In this document: positions 23,240 through 36,220 of the stretch, piece by piece | Layout of the letters: each line of letters starts with the position of its first letter | Position numbering within the stretch: the stretch's first letter is position 1 | Source: Paramecium pentaurelia | Lineage: Eukaryota > Ciliophora > Oligohymenophorea > Peniculida > Parameciidae | Direction: 5' to 3' | Length of the DNA stretch: 64,000 nt | NCBI GenBank assembly: GCA_905183005.1 | Contig: CAJJDO010000116.1 | Location: 162,189-226,188 of the forward strand | Made by a program: the position numbers and the translations under genes | The notes under the pieces: model-generated | The model's input: the letters and a program-made list of their open reading frames with translations, nothing else | The model's database searches: none | What the model was told of the DNA's origin: nothing

Positions 23240-25039
23240 TCATTATTATTATTTATTCACTTTTGCTTTCAATTTCATGTGTATTCTCCAAATTGATAAT
23301 AATCCAAATATTCCTGAACTCTATAACAATATCAAACCACAAAATTTTCCGAAAAAGTTAGTTATAATATATAATAAGGAGGTGATAGAGAAAGAAAAAC
23401 TGAAAATTATATACATTAAATCGACTGAGTAGATGAACTATTATTATTATAATATAAATTGTACTTTTTAAAAATAAACTATCTAAAATGATATAGTTGT
23501 TGACATCATTGCTGAACAACTAAATCCAAAAATGAATGACATTGTAAATACTAAAAAGTCTATCTAAAATATGTATATTCCCCAAGCCAAAAAACATCCC
23601 AATTAATATACTCCTAAAATATAATATAGTCCTCTTAATTTAATATATAATTTTATACGTTATTTTTTAAGAGAAATCTCCAAACATCCCTATATAAAAA
23701 CATCCAAAAATCTATCCTATCCCTACATACAAAAATCCTTCATAAATTGTAGCAGCCCTAGTTTCAGGATTCAATACTGAATTTATTGTCAATAGATTTG
23801 GCAATTACAATAATAAATATGACATCAAACTTCCAACATTAAAAATCAAAATAATAAAATAATAGAATCCTTCAGAACAAAGAACAGACAAAGTTAAATA
23901 TAGATTTCCAAAATAATTATTCTTAACATATTCTTCCATTAATATTGTTTTCTAACCAGCATAAACCCATTATAGATCATCAGATGATTTTGGTTTCTCT
24001 GATAGAATATCCTATAAATTATTCTCTTCGTATGAAAAACTTTAAATTGTAAAGAATTATTGAGTCTACATCATCTATGTTTATTAATCCATTATTTATT
24101 AAATCTTATCACTTTCACCAGTAGCTTCTTCTTCTATTAATTTATTATATAATTCATTTGACTCATTCTTTTTATTCATTTTTTATAGTTCTAATCTCAA
24201 TATCTTTTTATTCTCCTTCCCATTTTGCATTAGCAATTGAGATATAATTTTATTAAACTTTTTTAATTTTGATTTCTTTTTTTCATCTGGAATTGTTAAA
24301 AATAATGAACATAAAAACAAAGAACTGATTATCAATATAATATAAACATGTTTTAATGTCTCTACTAATGAACCTCTACTACAAAAATGAACCAATAAAT
24401 TCCCTATTAAACTACCGATCAACCATTAAAATTGATGTCTATATATTAAATTATAATATCTATATACATACATAAAATAGAATGAACTATAGTAAATTAT
24501 CTTCTCCCGACCACCTGCCAAATTAGACAAATAATAAAGCATTGAAAAAAGTAGTAAAGTCTTACAAAATCCTGATATAGCTGAAAACACTATAGTGAAT
24601 GTCCACATTACATAGACATTGCAAATTGACTCCTCAGAATCTTTACATATTGTTGCAAATTAAATGGGTATAATAAACAAAATAGATCCTAATGAGGAAA
24701 AGAAAAATATGTATCTGAACTAAACTTTTAATAAAAGCATCGGAATAATAGGTAAACTCAAAGGGGCAGCCATCTCATAACAAAACCATCTATGTAAAAT
24801 AAATATATATTGTACTAAACATTTCCAAAACATACTAGTCCTGAATCAATACCTAATGGAAAATTGGTTGAATATAAGAAATCATATATTTGCATCATCC
24901 CCATTTTTCCAGTCATATTGAATGCTTTAAGCAGCATAAACATAAAGCAGCAATAAGTTGAAAGCCATAAGTCTTTTGCTGATTTTTATTCTCGTATTCT
25001 CAATTAATATCTATATTAAATGAATTATAATTCATTCAT
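23240..25039 (-). CDS. UNC-93-like major-facilitator membrane protein
   Basis: About 571 residues; introns of 26, 33 and 25 nt give an exact frame. Twelve or so membrane segments are read in two halves split by a long charged loop (DEKKKSKLKKFNK to KPKSSDDLQW). Typical segments are LWLSTYCCFMFMLLKAFN, WFCYEMAAPLSLPIIP, EGFLYVGIGQIFGCFYIGM and FTMSFIFGFSCSAMMSTT. The GIDSGL-type and EGFLYVGIGQ motifs fit the UNC-93/MFS branch of ion-channel regulators and transporters. It is convergent with MAM33 (35 bp between stops). The opposite strand of the C-terminal half is also almost free of TGA, which can mislead gene callers. Substrate is unknown. Confidence 0.8.
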
Positions 25040-26545
25040 TTACTATAAATTTATATATGTTTAATTGAACTAAATAAACATTGTAAATTTGATAATGATG
25101 TATTAAATAATATTGCACATAATAATTTATTAATATTTTTGCAAATAAACAGAGATTCTAGTCATTTTAGAATTTAAACTAATTTCTAATAAATTACTAT
25201 CAAAATTAAATGAATCAGTTTCAATTTAAATTTATTATCTTATTAAATTAAAATTTGACTTCTAATTTTATATACTACAAATGAACACTTACAAGTAATT
25301 TAAATCAAAATAAACTATTACTTATTCAATTTCTATTATATTAAGTTATCAATTAACATAAATTACTTCAAAATATCAATTATTTAATTTAACTATATAT
25401 ATTGATATAATAAAATTAAATTAAAGATAATTTTTATATAAAATAATCTTTTATTTTTCTTAATATAATTAATGATTTTCAATTAAATCCTATTATCATT
25501 CGATCTCAAAAATTAAATCTAATTTTAATTACAGAAATTATGCATCCAAACCCTGAACTCTCTAATCTTTCTTCATTTTAATTATAAAAATCTCCTTTCT
25601 AAATAACTAGATTTTCTATCTACATCATATGATAAAGGATTTACTTATTAGATTAATTATTTTTTAGTAATTCTAATTTCTTTAATTTCTTTCTGAAACA
25701 TTTTTTCTCACATTATTCTAAGTTCTCATTTTTGAATTGCTATTGGAATTTAGAAATATGATTTGTTTCCCAATTAATATCTTATTATTATTTGAGTAAT
25801 TACATATAAATTTAACGAATCCTTATTTGGAATTTTTTATTTATGATTGTATAGAATGAAAAATGATATTTGTTTTAGGTTCTTCTTTTCATGTTATAAG
25901 ATTTCAAATAGCAATTATAAAATGAATTTTGTTTATTGATTCTTCAAAATTTATCTTTTAGAAGTGGTTTAAGCACTTTAAAATTTTTTTTAATATTTAG
26001 CTATTTTTGATAGAATTTTATTTTTATCAAAAAAAATAATGTATTTTTATAAATTATATGTCTTGAGAAATAATGATTAATAGATTAAATGATTTATTGA
26101 ATACATTCTTAATCAGGAATAAAGATTAGTTAATTCATTATTTATCTAATTATTTTAAATTTTAAGTAATCTAAATAAGAATTATATTGTTTTTTTTATT
26201 ATTTTATATTAAATTATAATTATCTAATCTATCAAAAATTTTATATATTATTAGAATAATTAAAAATAATCTAATCATTTGTTCTTGATCCCAGATATTA
26301 TTTTATTTGATCATTTTTAATTTTAAATATCTTCAATCAGCAATATCCATAAGATTATTGTATATAATATAAAATTATAACATACAATACTTATTCAATT
26401 AAATTTTTCTCAAAGTCAATATCTTATGTGATTGCTCTAAATACACAATTTAGTTTAATAATTAAATTTTTTTTCATCAATCTATTAAAAATGAATACCC
26501 TTTAATTTCAATAGAAATTGAATATTAATATTTATTATTAATTAA
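25040..26545. other. Long AT-rich spacer
   Basis: About 1.5 kb between divergent genes. It is dominated by A/T runs, with no conserved motif, no long TGA-free frame and no RNA-gene boxes that I can recognise. It should contain the promoters of both flanking genes. Confidence 0.5.
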
Positions 26546-28852
26546 ATGTCTTAGACTTCAGATAAGAGATTGTGTAAAGTTCATAATTAATAAATTATTG
26601 CCACTAATCTTAAAGAAATCTGTGATGAAGATAGTAGACATTTATGTGGGTAATGTTTAACACTAAAAACTATGGAATAAACTATACATATTAATGAGGA
26701 GGCTTAGAACTACTTAAATGAAATTAAAGCAGGTTATTATTAATAAAAGAGTAAAAATATTGATTAAGCTTAAAATGTACTAAGTTAACTCTAAAATTGC
26801 ATTGATGAGTTAAAAAGAAATTTGGTGTAAATTTGTGAAAAAGTCTCTTAATAAATTACTCAAGAGATTGAGAGATTATCTAATCTTTTGGAAAATTTGG
26901 ATTAGACTATCTAATCAATAGATGTTTATAATTTTAATGAATTATTTAAAAAACTATAAAATGAAGATATAGAAAATTCACAATTTTCATTTAGAAATAT
27001 TTTATAATCTTAGATATCACAAATATAACATAACCAAAAAATTGAAGAATTCCTTCAATAACTTAATTCTATTGAATTTTAAACAAGTCAGTTGGAAATA
27101 TATTAAACTGAATAATTATAATAATATTCAGAAGAAAAATAAATTGTAAATATTTATAGTTTTAATTTATAGGACACTCCAGGATTAAAATTAAATTGTT
27201 AAAGTCACAATAAAGAAATAATAGCCTTTGATTTAGATCCTGAGAGAGCTAAGGAAAATAGATTAGCTTGTATTTATTGTATTGAAGAAAATTCTATAAA
27301 ATATTGTTCATTGACAAAGGTTTAGAAACAATGGAATTAATTGGAAGAAACAAAGAAAAAGAAATTGGAAAAATTGCATCAAAAGAGTTATGAGAATGAG
27401 TAGGTTATATTGTAATAATTAAATTCATTAACAGAAGTATTTTAAGAGAAAAAAAATGAAATAATGTAATATCTCAAAGACCATAATGAAGTTTTAAATC
27501 ATACAATTAATACAACATTTTAAGGAATGAATTAAAATTGGCAAAATTATTCAAAGAAAACTCTACTTGATATAGTTGAAACATTATCTAAAATTTAATA
27601 AAATGATTAGATTTGCTTTAAATAAGAAAATTAAATATTGGAATAAGAGACACTATTAAATAAAAATATATATAATTCTCTTTAAAAAATAAAAGAAACT
27701 TGTTAAACATCATTATAAAAGATATTAGATAAGATTTGTTATGATTATGAATAATTCTGTTTTATTCCTGTGAAATAATAAAATAAAGAACTTAAATTGA
27801 AATAAAAAGAGATTGAATTAAATTTATAGATTCAATAAGATAAGAAATAATAAAATATAAAATAAACTTAAACAGATATGGGATAGTAATCTTAAGGGAA
27901 AATTAATTATTTAATGTTATAAAATCATGCAATAAGACAAGTTGATAATTTTAGAACATTAAACTTTACAAAAGAGAATGATATACTTATAGCAGGATGT
28001 AATAAATAAATATAAATATATAAATTTTGTTGGGGGTAATTGGAACTTATTTAATAGATAGATAAACATGATTAGAATATTTGTTCAATTTATGTTATGA
28101 AGAAAAGTAAATCCTTTATTTCTGGAGATTTTAATGGAAAGATTATCTTTTGGATATATGAAGATAATAAATGGAAATTTACAACAGAAATTAAGGAACA
28201 TACAGATTATGTTAATTAGATATTGTTGAATAAAGATGAAAATGAAATGATAACATGTAGTGATGATAAGAGTATAAAATTTTATTCAAAAGAATAATAA
28301 TGGAAATGTATTTAGACTATAAAGAATCATCAAAGTAATGTTCATGCAATATCATTAAATACATCAGAAAATACTTTGATTTCATGTGGATTTGATAATT
28401 AGATTTTAGTAATTGTAAAAGATTTTCTTTCAAGAGAATGGTAAGTAAAATAAACAATTAAGAATGAAATTTATGGCTATAGGATTTGTTTCATTAAAAA
28501 TAATCATTTCTTTTTTCAACCTTAAGGACAATAGAAAATGTGGTTATATAAAAAATCTAGTCAGAATGGTGAGTTTGAGAAGACTAAAGAATTTGATGTG
28601 AATAAGATATATAGCAGTTGTAGTAGATGGTTTTAAATGGAATATAAAGAATAGAATTAATTGTTATTATGTAAGAATGGAAATTGTGTTAATTTATTTA
28701 AAGTTTTGGATGATTATTCATTAAAAGCTGAATAAACCATTACATTTGAAACTTAAGGCATATTTGGAGCAATTACTAGTGATTCCCTATATCTAATATT
28801 ATGGGATGATAAATCTAAGTAATTTTAGATTAGAAAATAATATGATGAATGA
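26546..28852 (+). CDS. WD40-repeat protein with zinc-binding-like head and coiled coil
   Basis: A 768-residue intronless protein. The head (RLCKVHNQQIIA, then RHLCGQCLT) has a Cys/His pattern like a B-box. A second Cys/His patch occurs near residue 215 (CQSHNKEIIAFDLD, CIYCIEE). Long coiled coils lie on either side, and the last 270 residues form WD40 blades (LIAGCNKQIQIYKF, FISGDFNGKIIFWI, MITCSDDKSIKFYS, LISCGFDNQILVIV). It has the same plan as the gene at 5001 but is larger. This belongs to a lineage-specific Paramecium family of unknown role. A ubiquitin-ligase or trafficking role would be guesswork. Confidence 0.8.
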
Positions 28853-29015
28853 TAAATTTAAATAAAAATAAATATTTACATAATAAATTTATTTATATAA
28901 TCATCATATTATTACTTTATCTTTTCTATACAATAGACCAATAGGATTTACTTATTTCTCTTCATTCTCCACATTACCCATCTCATAGTATTTTATATCA
29001 GTTTATCATTGGTCA

Positions 29016-30144
29016 TCAAGAGTCACTCTCTTTAAATGTTATCTTATTAATATATAAACATAAAATGGCTACCAAGATGGTCATAAAATTATAAACATAA
29101 ACCTAATAGTTTATTTTTTAATCAAATCCATATTCAGCCTATTTAGTTAATAATAATTCATTTGGATATCCTCTAACAATAAATCCTATAGGTCTTATTA
29201 GGCAGTAAGCCTAGGTTATAATATACTTATTACTCCAACTAATGAAGTAGATACTATTCTCATTTCAAGATTACATTTGAGACCAATTCAAACCTAAAAT
29301 CACGCCAGAAACAACTAAAAGTTGTTAAAGGAAAGAACATAAAGTTTGTTTCAATTGAATAGTAAAATAAAGATTGGATCATCAAAGATATAATGAGTCC
29401 AACACTAAATCCAAAATTAAATAGAAGGAAAAAGAACCTTTGGATTGAAGCATTGAAATATATGAAAGCTACTAATATTCCTGATCCTATGACAACACTT
29501 AAAGCTGCATTACTAGATTCACCATAGTAGATTTTTTATTAATAAATTTACATTTGATTTTACTATATTTAATGTGGTCTCTCCAATAACAATAGTAGTA
29601 AATCCAAAACCCATAATAGAAGCAAGAATCATAGATTATAATTATACTAATTTGTATCCAAAGAGTAAGAAGAATATTCCAACCATCCATAGAATTATAG
29701 AAAATATCCATTTAAAATCAATAAAGAATTAAGTACTATAACTTAAGATTCACTTGTTTTATTATCTAATTTTGGAGTATTTTTATATGTTGATGTCAAA
29801 ATATTACTATTATTGTTACTATTGGTATCTTCTTTATTTGTATCAATTTAAGTAGTTATTTTATTTTCATTTGTGCTTTCAGTATTATTATTAGCTACAG
29901 TGTTTGTATTGGATGTATTACTTGTTTCAATTTTAGTCTTTTCCAAAATTCTAATGGATTATTATTTCTCACATTTATAATTTAAAAGTCCACATAAAGT
30001 GATATGTAAAGATTTCTCATCATTTCCATAAACCAAATTATTTTCTTATAGATTGATAAAATCAAATTTAATATCATTGTTATATTAAACTTGGCATAAA
30101 AGTAATGTTGTGAATAGAATTGATACTATAAAAATATTCATCAT
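29016..30144 (-). CDS. DUF4203/TMEM198-like membrane protein with Thr/Asn-rich ectodomain
   Basis: It starts MMNIFIVSILFTTLLLCQV, a signal peptide, followed by an extracellular segment rich in Thr, Asn and Ser (about residues 65-140). Then come several membrane helices with GIFFLLFGYKL, SIMGFGFTTIVIGE and VGLIISLMIQSLF. The end keeps the IVRGYPNEL motif typical of DUF4203 (TMEM198/TM7SF3) proteins. Function in ciliates is unknown; the animal TMEM198 is linked to Wnt receptor scaffolding. Exon joints near 29710, 29540 and 29290 are not fully resolved, so the frame is a reconstruction from overlapping open segments. The start is 44 bp from the divergent EF-hand gene. Confidence 0.6.
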
Positions 30145-30188
30145 AATTAATAATGAAATATCACAAAGTTAAATGGGACTAAGTACCT

Positions 30189-31435
30189 ATGGTTGATGAA
30201 GCTAGCCAACATTATCTTGATTAATTGAATTAACGAAATCGTTTCCATAACTTTCCTACCAACTAATGGTTTAAGAGGAGATCTGATTAAGTAAAGCCTC
30301 AGTATCTCTATTATCCTGAAGAAAGAAAATTACAGATGGAACTAAAATAAATTTTCATGGTATATCAACTCATTAACTTCCATAGACTTTAGATTGTAAC
30401 AATGATGGTGTTCTTACTTTGGCTCATCTGTTTATGTTATTCAAACACTATGGATATGGAGTGAGTGTTAACGATTTATAAACCATTTATCAATTTATAG
30501 ATTATAACAAGGATAAAGCCTTATCATTAGATGAATTTAAAGGTCTTACAGAAAATCAAGAAGCCTTGTAAGCATTCAGAAATATGATGCTTAAGATTCA
30601 AAAAACCTTAGAATATACTGAAAAGTATGTTCCATTATCTGTTGGAGCAATGCTTAGCCATATTAGTTATTTGGTTCAGAGAGAAAAGTAACTCAAAATG
30701 ATTCTCAGTGAATAAAGCATCTCAATTAAATTCTAAGCTTTTCGTTAATTAATATAAGAAACCGAAAAGAAAACCATTGCAGATGAAGCTTATACATTGT
30801 TTCTTAAAGCTTAAGCAGAATTCTAAAGAAAACTTAGAAGATAAAATTCAGTAGATTTAACAATCAAAGTCAGAAAATCATTCTCAACTATCAATGGATT
30901 ATAACCACTCTTGTTCAGAAATATGCTCATGAAAGATGCTAGTGAACTACAAGATCTAGCTAAAATGGTTAAAATATAAAGTAAAGTAAATTAAGATACT
31001 TTTCAAACTGTGACTGAATCACTGGATGAAAGTTCTTTATCAAATATAGAATCAACTGAAATTGAATAAGTAGTCAAAAAAGCTTAATAAAAAGGGAAGC
31101 TCTAAGCTAATCAAGAAATTAGATAATTATTAACTCAAAGAGAACTTCCTAAAATAGCATCATAACATAGAAAATAATTGAGTGTGGTGACAGAAGATTT
31201 ACCTCCTATTTAATTTAATTTAAAAAAATGTCATTCTACAAATAATAAAAGTCTTTTAGAACGCTAATTGAAACTATAAAAAATTATTCCTGCTGAAGAA
31301 TTGTCTCAATTTAACTTTCTTTCTTCATCGAGATCAAATAAAAATTACAGTTCAACATAAGAACAAACCTCATCAGAAAATTAAGGAGGCTGGTCTAATA
31401 GTATTTTGTCTATGAAATTGCCAACTTTATAATGA
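30189..31435 (+). CDS. EF-hand calcium-binding protein
   Basis: About 406 residues with one 26-nt intron near 30359. Two paired EF-hand loops lie near residues 65-110: DCNNDGVLTLAHL and DYNKDKALSLDEF, both with good calcium-coordinating positions. The rest is helical and charged, rich in Gln and Lys, with a Ser-rich tail ending MKLPTLQ. A cytoskeletal or calcium-responsive role is plausible from composition only. The start ATG sits 44 bp from the divergent DUF4203 gene, so a shared bidirectional promoter is likely. Confidence 0.8.
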
Positions 31436-31924
31436 ATATTTGATTTTGTATTAAATAGGATTTTTTTTAATCTTTATAATTAAATAAATCCATATTAGAG
31501 TTTATTTTCTTTAATAAAAATATTTAAATTTATGTATATATATTCTATCTTATATTAGTGATTCTAAATCAGTATTCTAAATTAGTATTCTAAATCATAT
31601 TGATTAATAATGTCAATAATTAATATATATAGGCATTTTGAAAATCCTTTAAAATAAGAATATATATTTCTTTAAACATATATGTATTTTTGAAATTGAT
31701 TGAAATTTTGATACTTACCAATTTTTATTTTTTAATAAGTAAATATGATTATTTAATGAATTTAAATACTCTCTATATTTACAGTATTTTGTTATGATAT
31801 TTAATCATACTGATTTTAAATGTGATTCATTAAGAGATAGTATATGTCACCAATAATAGATTCAGAGTATTCTCTTATAATTTTTAATTAAATTAATTTT
31901 ATATTTATTTTTTAATTTATTTTA
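31436..31924. other. AT-rich spacer with short direct repeats
   Basis: Between convergent genes. Near 31560-31600 the motif attctaaat(c/t)agt is repeated three times in tandem. No gene or RNA element is recognised. Confidence 0.45.
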
Positions 31925-32665
31925 TCAAATAAATTTTCTAATTATTAAATAAATTTTAGTAGATTAAATAATTAAATTAAATATAATACCTACCATCTAT
32001 GCGATTAATCTTTGAATTTGTTAAATATCATACAAATGACAGCTAAAAATGAGTATTTTAGTAAAGATTATAAATAAATGTATTATTTCAAATAAGAAAT
32101 GTTACCTTCTTCTCTTTTTATCCAGATGGGAACTTTTTTATCTTCTTAATTAAGGATTATAATTCATTAAGCTACTAATTACAGGATTTTTTCTAAATTA
32201 ATATTTTAATACCATTAATTATTCATATCTTTCTGATCTCTTAATCAATTATTCTTCATCAATCACAATTTTTTATTTTCTTATAGAAGGTAAAAAAGAT
32301 ATATTTTGTCTTTTGGTTTCAGTTTATGGTGATAAATTTTGATTTTATTCAATGACAGTCTACTGATTGTTAGCATCATCATCATTGTTACAATCTGAGG
32401 AATTGATTGGATTAAGGGGTCTTTATTTTCTATTGGTTAATTCTTATGAGAAATTTTTGGTTGCTAAAATCTTTGGAGCAATGTTTTTTATTTGATAACC
32501 TTCCATACTATATCTGAGAATTGGATTAATTGGAATAGAGTGTCCTTCAAATATTAATGAGTTCCTTCTACTCTTAAAGTTATTTTTTTAGTGTTTAATG
32601 TTATCTTATGTAAATTACAAAGTTTAATTTACCTGTGCTTATGATATTTGTTTCAATTTATTCAT
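31925..32665 (-). CDS. Hypothetical basic protein
   Basis: Not recognised. A reading frame free of TGA runs from about 32610 to 31925 and includes a coding-like stretch (EGHSIPINPILRYS, then RPLNPINSSDCNNDDDANN and KIVIDEEQLIKRSERYEQLM). It is rich in Asn, Gln, Lys and Arg and looks disordered. An exon starting at the ATG at 32665 and a 28-nt intron are possible, but the phase does not fit neatly. The ATG at 32506 is an alternative start. The last 40 codons before the stop are less convincing and may be intron or spacer. Confidence 0.4.
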
Positions 32666-32855
32666 GATTTTGTTTATTTTCAAAAGATAACAATTACATT
32701 GTTTTTTGAGCAGGGTAATGCAATTATCTTTTAAGTTACTTTATAAGATTGAAATCATTATAAGGACTTAGAGATTGGGATCGAAGTTGTCTATATTAAA
32801 AAGGCTATTCACATTATGAATTCATTATTATTAAAGTTTAATTTGGAAATTAAAA

Positions 32856-33268
32856 ATGGCAGAAGAGATTTCAATTACATTTGATGAATAAAACAAAATT
32901 AGAGTGTTGGATGCTGAGAAATATAGAGAGACAGAATAGTTGAAGATAGAGAGCATGGATTTTATTAAGAAGGTACTTGCTTTAGATGAGGTGGTTCAAA
33001 ATTTGAATGAGACACTTGAAGAATATTCAAAAAAAATAGAGATTGAAAAGTTGAGAGCAATAGGAGAGGTATGAATATTAAGATTAATTAGAGAAATAAA
33101 GTAGAAACAGAATAGGAAAATAGAAAGAAAAAATTAATGGAGTTATCAAATATTTTGAATGAAAGAAAGGCTGAATTAGATAGATATTAAATTGAACTTG
33201 ATAGTTTATAGAAAGTTGAATAGGACTAAAGAATATTAATAGAGAAACTCAGTAACAATGATGCATGA
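32856..33268 (+). CDS. IFT20: Intraflagellar transport protein IFT20
   Basis: A 129-residue protein; one 23-nt intron near 33068 restores the frame. The N-terminus ITFDEQNKIRVLDAEKY matches the conserved IFT20 start (FDELNKLRVLDPE in animals). It continues as one coiled coil with IEIEKLRAIGERNKVETE, ERKAELDRYQIELDSL and KVEQDQRILIEKL. Length equals human IFT20 (132 aa). IFT20 is an IFT-B subunit that also works at the Golgi in sorting ciliary membrane cargo, which fits a densely ciliated cell. Its stop is only 18 bp before the start of the PP2C gene. Confidence 0.9.
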
Positions 33269-33286
33269 TTAAAAATATAAAATTAT

Positions 33287-34536
33287 ATGTTCCATTAATC
33301 GTAATCTCTAAATAATCTAATAAGAGATCATGGTTCAAAACCATTACAAATAGCAGGAAGATATCCAGAGAGTGCTGATTTCAACATTAAGTCAAAGTTC
33401 TTTTTGCCATAAATAAAAATGACAGAATAGAACAATGTGGTTACAGATAAATCAAAGTAGCTTCGATTACCATAGTTATAAAATCATTTGGCAACAAGTG
33501 ATTAACACTAAATTAAGAAGATTGAGATAAGAAAGTCTATTACACCTAAATATTAGAAGAGATAAACAACAATTTATGCAATGAGAACTAAAGCAGGATG
33601 TTAAATTAATAAGGCTATAAAAATCAATTAAGATTCTGCTATTGTTTGTCCCAAACTTCTTGAAAAGTATTAATATATCATAATAAAATAGTATTGGTTA
33701 TAAATTATTTGCAGTTTCAGACGGACATGGTCTAAATGGTCATCATGTGTCAAATTTTATAAAATAAACTCTTCCTAAACATTTGCATAATTAATTGGGA
33801 GATAATCATGAAGATATTAAAATGTAAATTTCAAGAGCATTTACAAATACAAATAGAGAAATTTGGAATTCTAATACAGATACAAATCTTTCTGGTTCTA
33901 CTACTGCGTTAGTGCTCATAAAAAAAGATATTGTAATTAAATATTATTATAAATTTGTTTTAGATCTATACAGCAAATGTTGGTGATTCAAGAGCAATTT
34001 TATGTAAGTTTGATTAAGTTTGGTAAATCTTACCTTTAACAAGAGATCATAAACCAGATGATCCTGAAGAAATGAAAACTATTGTTGATGCAGGAGGTAG
34101 AGTTGAATAATAGAAAGGTTAATCAATTTCTTAATTTAGATTTTAATTGGAATCCAATAGGACCTTTTAGAGTTTGGTTATAGTATATTTAAGCACCAGG
34201 TTTAGCAATGTCTAGATCATTTGGTGATAAAGTTGGTGCTTAAGCAGGAGTAACAGCAATTCCAGAAATAAAACAATTTGCTTTGACCAACCATAATTAA
34301 TTTTTAATTGTTGCTTCTGATGGAGTTTGGGACTATTTGACTAATGAAGAGGTATTTCTGTTAATAATTAGGTGATGAGTTTGGTGATTCCATACTTTGA
34401 AAAGGATAATCCAGAACATGCTGCAGAAAAAATAGTGAAAGAAGCAATCTAAGCATGGAGAAGAGTAAAAATTTATATTTAATTTTAGAATAGTTTAGTA
34501 AGAGATGATATTACTTGTATTGTTATCTTTCTATGA
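33287..34536 (+). CDS. PP2C-type Ser/Thr phosphatase
   Basis: A 375-residue protein; five introns of 25, 31, 22, 20 and 24 nt give an exact frame. After a basic N-terminal extension of about 115 residues comes the PPM/PP2C core: FAVSDGHGLNGHHV (metal Asp), SGSTTALVLI, YTANVGDSRAI, LTRDHKPDDPEE, LAMSRSFGDKVG, IVASDGVWDYL and the final RDDITCIVIFL. All metal-binding aspartates are present, so an active Mn/Mg-dependent phosphatase is expected. Its start lies 18 bp after the IFT20 stop on the same strand. A later in-frame ATG, about 45 codons in, is an alternative start. Confidence 0.9.
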
Positions 34537-34859
34537 CTAGAGTAAGTAAGGATATAATGAATAAAATCTATTTTGTTCTTATTTTATAAAAATGATTTAA
34601 AAGTAGATAATTTTCTATTTTATAATAAACTTATTCAATTATTCTTTACATAATAATTAAATTAAAGATATATTTTTAATTATTAAATATTAACTTAAAT
34701 AATAGTATATTATAAACAAAAAATATAGAATATTAACATATTGATTTTGGTAATGAATAAATTAGGGATGAATAACATAAATGATTAACTCTACATACAT
34801 AAATATATTAATTGATTGATATGGAATCAAATTTATTTTTACTATTCAAATTGCTTTAA
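34537..34859. other. AT-rich spacer
   Basis: About 320 bp between two plus-strand genes. Nothing recognisable in it. Confidence 0.5.
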
Positions 34860-36007
34860 ATGTTTTATATATTTTAGTAATAAAATTTGATAAATGTTTA
34901 AGATAATTGAAAGTGGATGATAGATTTGTTAAGAAACTATCAAATAATACAGATTAAGTTATATAAAATTAAATATTAAGAAAGATGTTGTAAAAGCTTT
35001 TGATAAATTAAATCAAAGTTAATAAGTATAATCAACTTTTATTTATTAATAAAATGTTTAAATTTGGATAAGAGAAATTCACAAAAAAGACTTTGCCTAA
35101 GAATTTTGCAGACTAGATTCTCAATCTTGAAATGGAAATAGAATTGAATGATCAAGTTTAAATAGAACTTATACAAGATTTGATTTCACTATATATGGTA
35201 TTCATTTATCGTCATCTCATTTAGGAAGGAGTAGAATATTATGAATCCATTAAGGATAGAAGACATCTTTATTTTTAGAGAAAATTGAATGCATTAATGT
35301 TAAAACCTACTTTTATTAATGCAACTTAAAAATATGAAGAATCACATAAACCAAAAGATGACAATTAAATTAAAAGAGCAAAATTTCAAGAATAAACTCG
35401 TAGAATTGAGCTTGATCTCATTTATAGTCAAACTGAATCAAAAGAGGTATTCATTTCATTTTGTGATTGAGGCTCAAGTTAAAGGAATTGTTGATAATCA
35501 CACAAATTAAGTTATGAAAATTGAAAGTCTTATCAAAAATGAAATTGCAAATCAATCTGATGCTTTTTAAATGCGTCTTGAAAGACGTCGTCGTTCAAAA
35601 TTGACTCATTCTCTAAGTCAACCAGAAATAGATCTATAATCTTAGAAATCTGGTAATAGCAATAAGAAAAAATAAATTGAAATACATGAATAAATAGGTA
35701 TTAATTATATATATATCTATTTTTAGTGTAAATCAAATAAATAATTCATGAAGAAGATGAAACAGCAGCTAATAGAAAAGATTCCACATTAAAATAAACT
35801 AAAGAAAAGAAATGGGAAATAATTCATAATTCATCTCTTATTTAAGAGAATAAGTATATTGCAATTTATTAAAATCATAGAAAACGAACTAATAGTTTAA
35901 TTCAGAGAAGAAGATCTGTATTTCTGACTACCAAACAAATGATATAAACTAAAAGATCCTTAAGTTGTGGAGCTGCAAAACCTGTGGAAGAAATCAAGAA
36001 TGAATGA
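34860..36007 (+). CDS. Hypothetical helical protein
   Basis: Not recognised. About 355 residues after three introns (26 nt near 34877, 25 nt near 35446, 29 nt near 35699), which restore one frame. The proposed start MFYIFQQLKVDDRFVKKL relies on the first intron. The body is helical (LNLEMEIELNDQVQIELIQD, HLIQEGVEYYESIKDRRHL) and the C-terminal third is basic with many Ser and Arg (RLERRRRSKLTHSLSQ). No membrane segment or catalytic motif. A structural or cytoskeletal role is only a guess. Confidence 0.6.
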
Positions 36008-36220
36008 CAATGTAGTAATAATAATTATTATTATAAATATATTATTATACTGTAACATATTCTTTATTTCAAAAAATTATAATCTAATTTATATTATACT
36101 TTGTCTACTTAACAAGGTATTTTATTAAATCTCTGATGACAAATATTCCTTATTTTTTATATTTCATATTTCCTATTCAACATTGAAAATTTATTAATAT
36201 ATTTTTAAATAGATAATTTA

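Noticed and set aside
23277..24063. Plus-strand frame of about 260 codons in ciliate code, starting ATG TGT
   Set aside because: It is the antisense of the UNC-93-like gene. It needs an implausible 43-nt intron and gives a Pro/Ser-rich unnatural protein, while the minus strand gives membrane helices and proper tiny introns.
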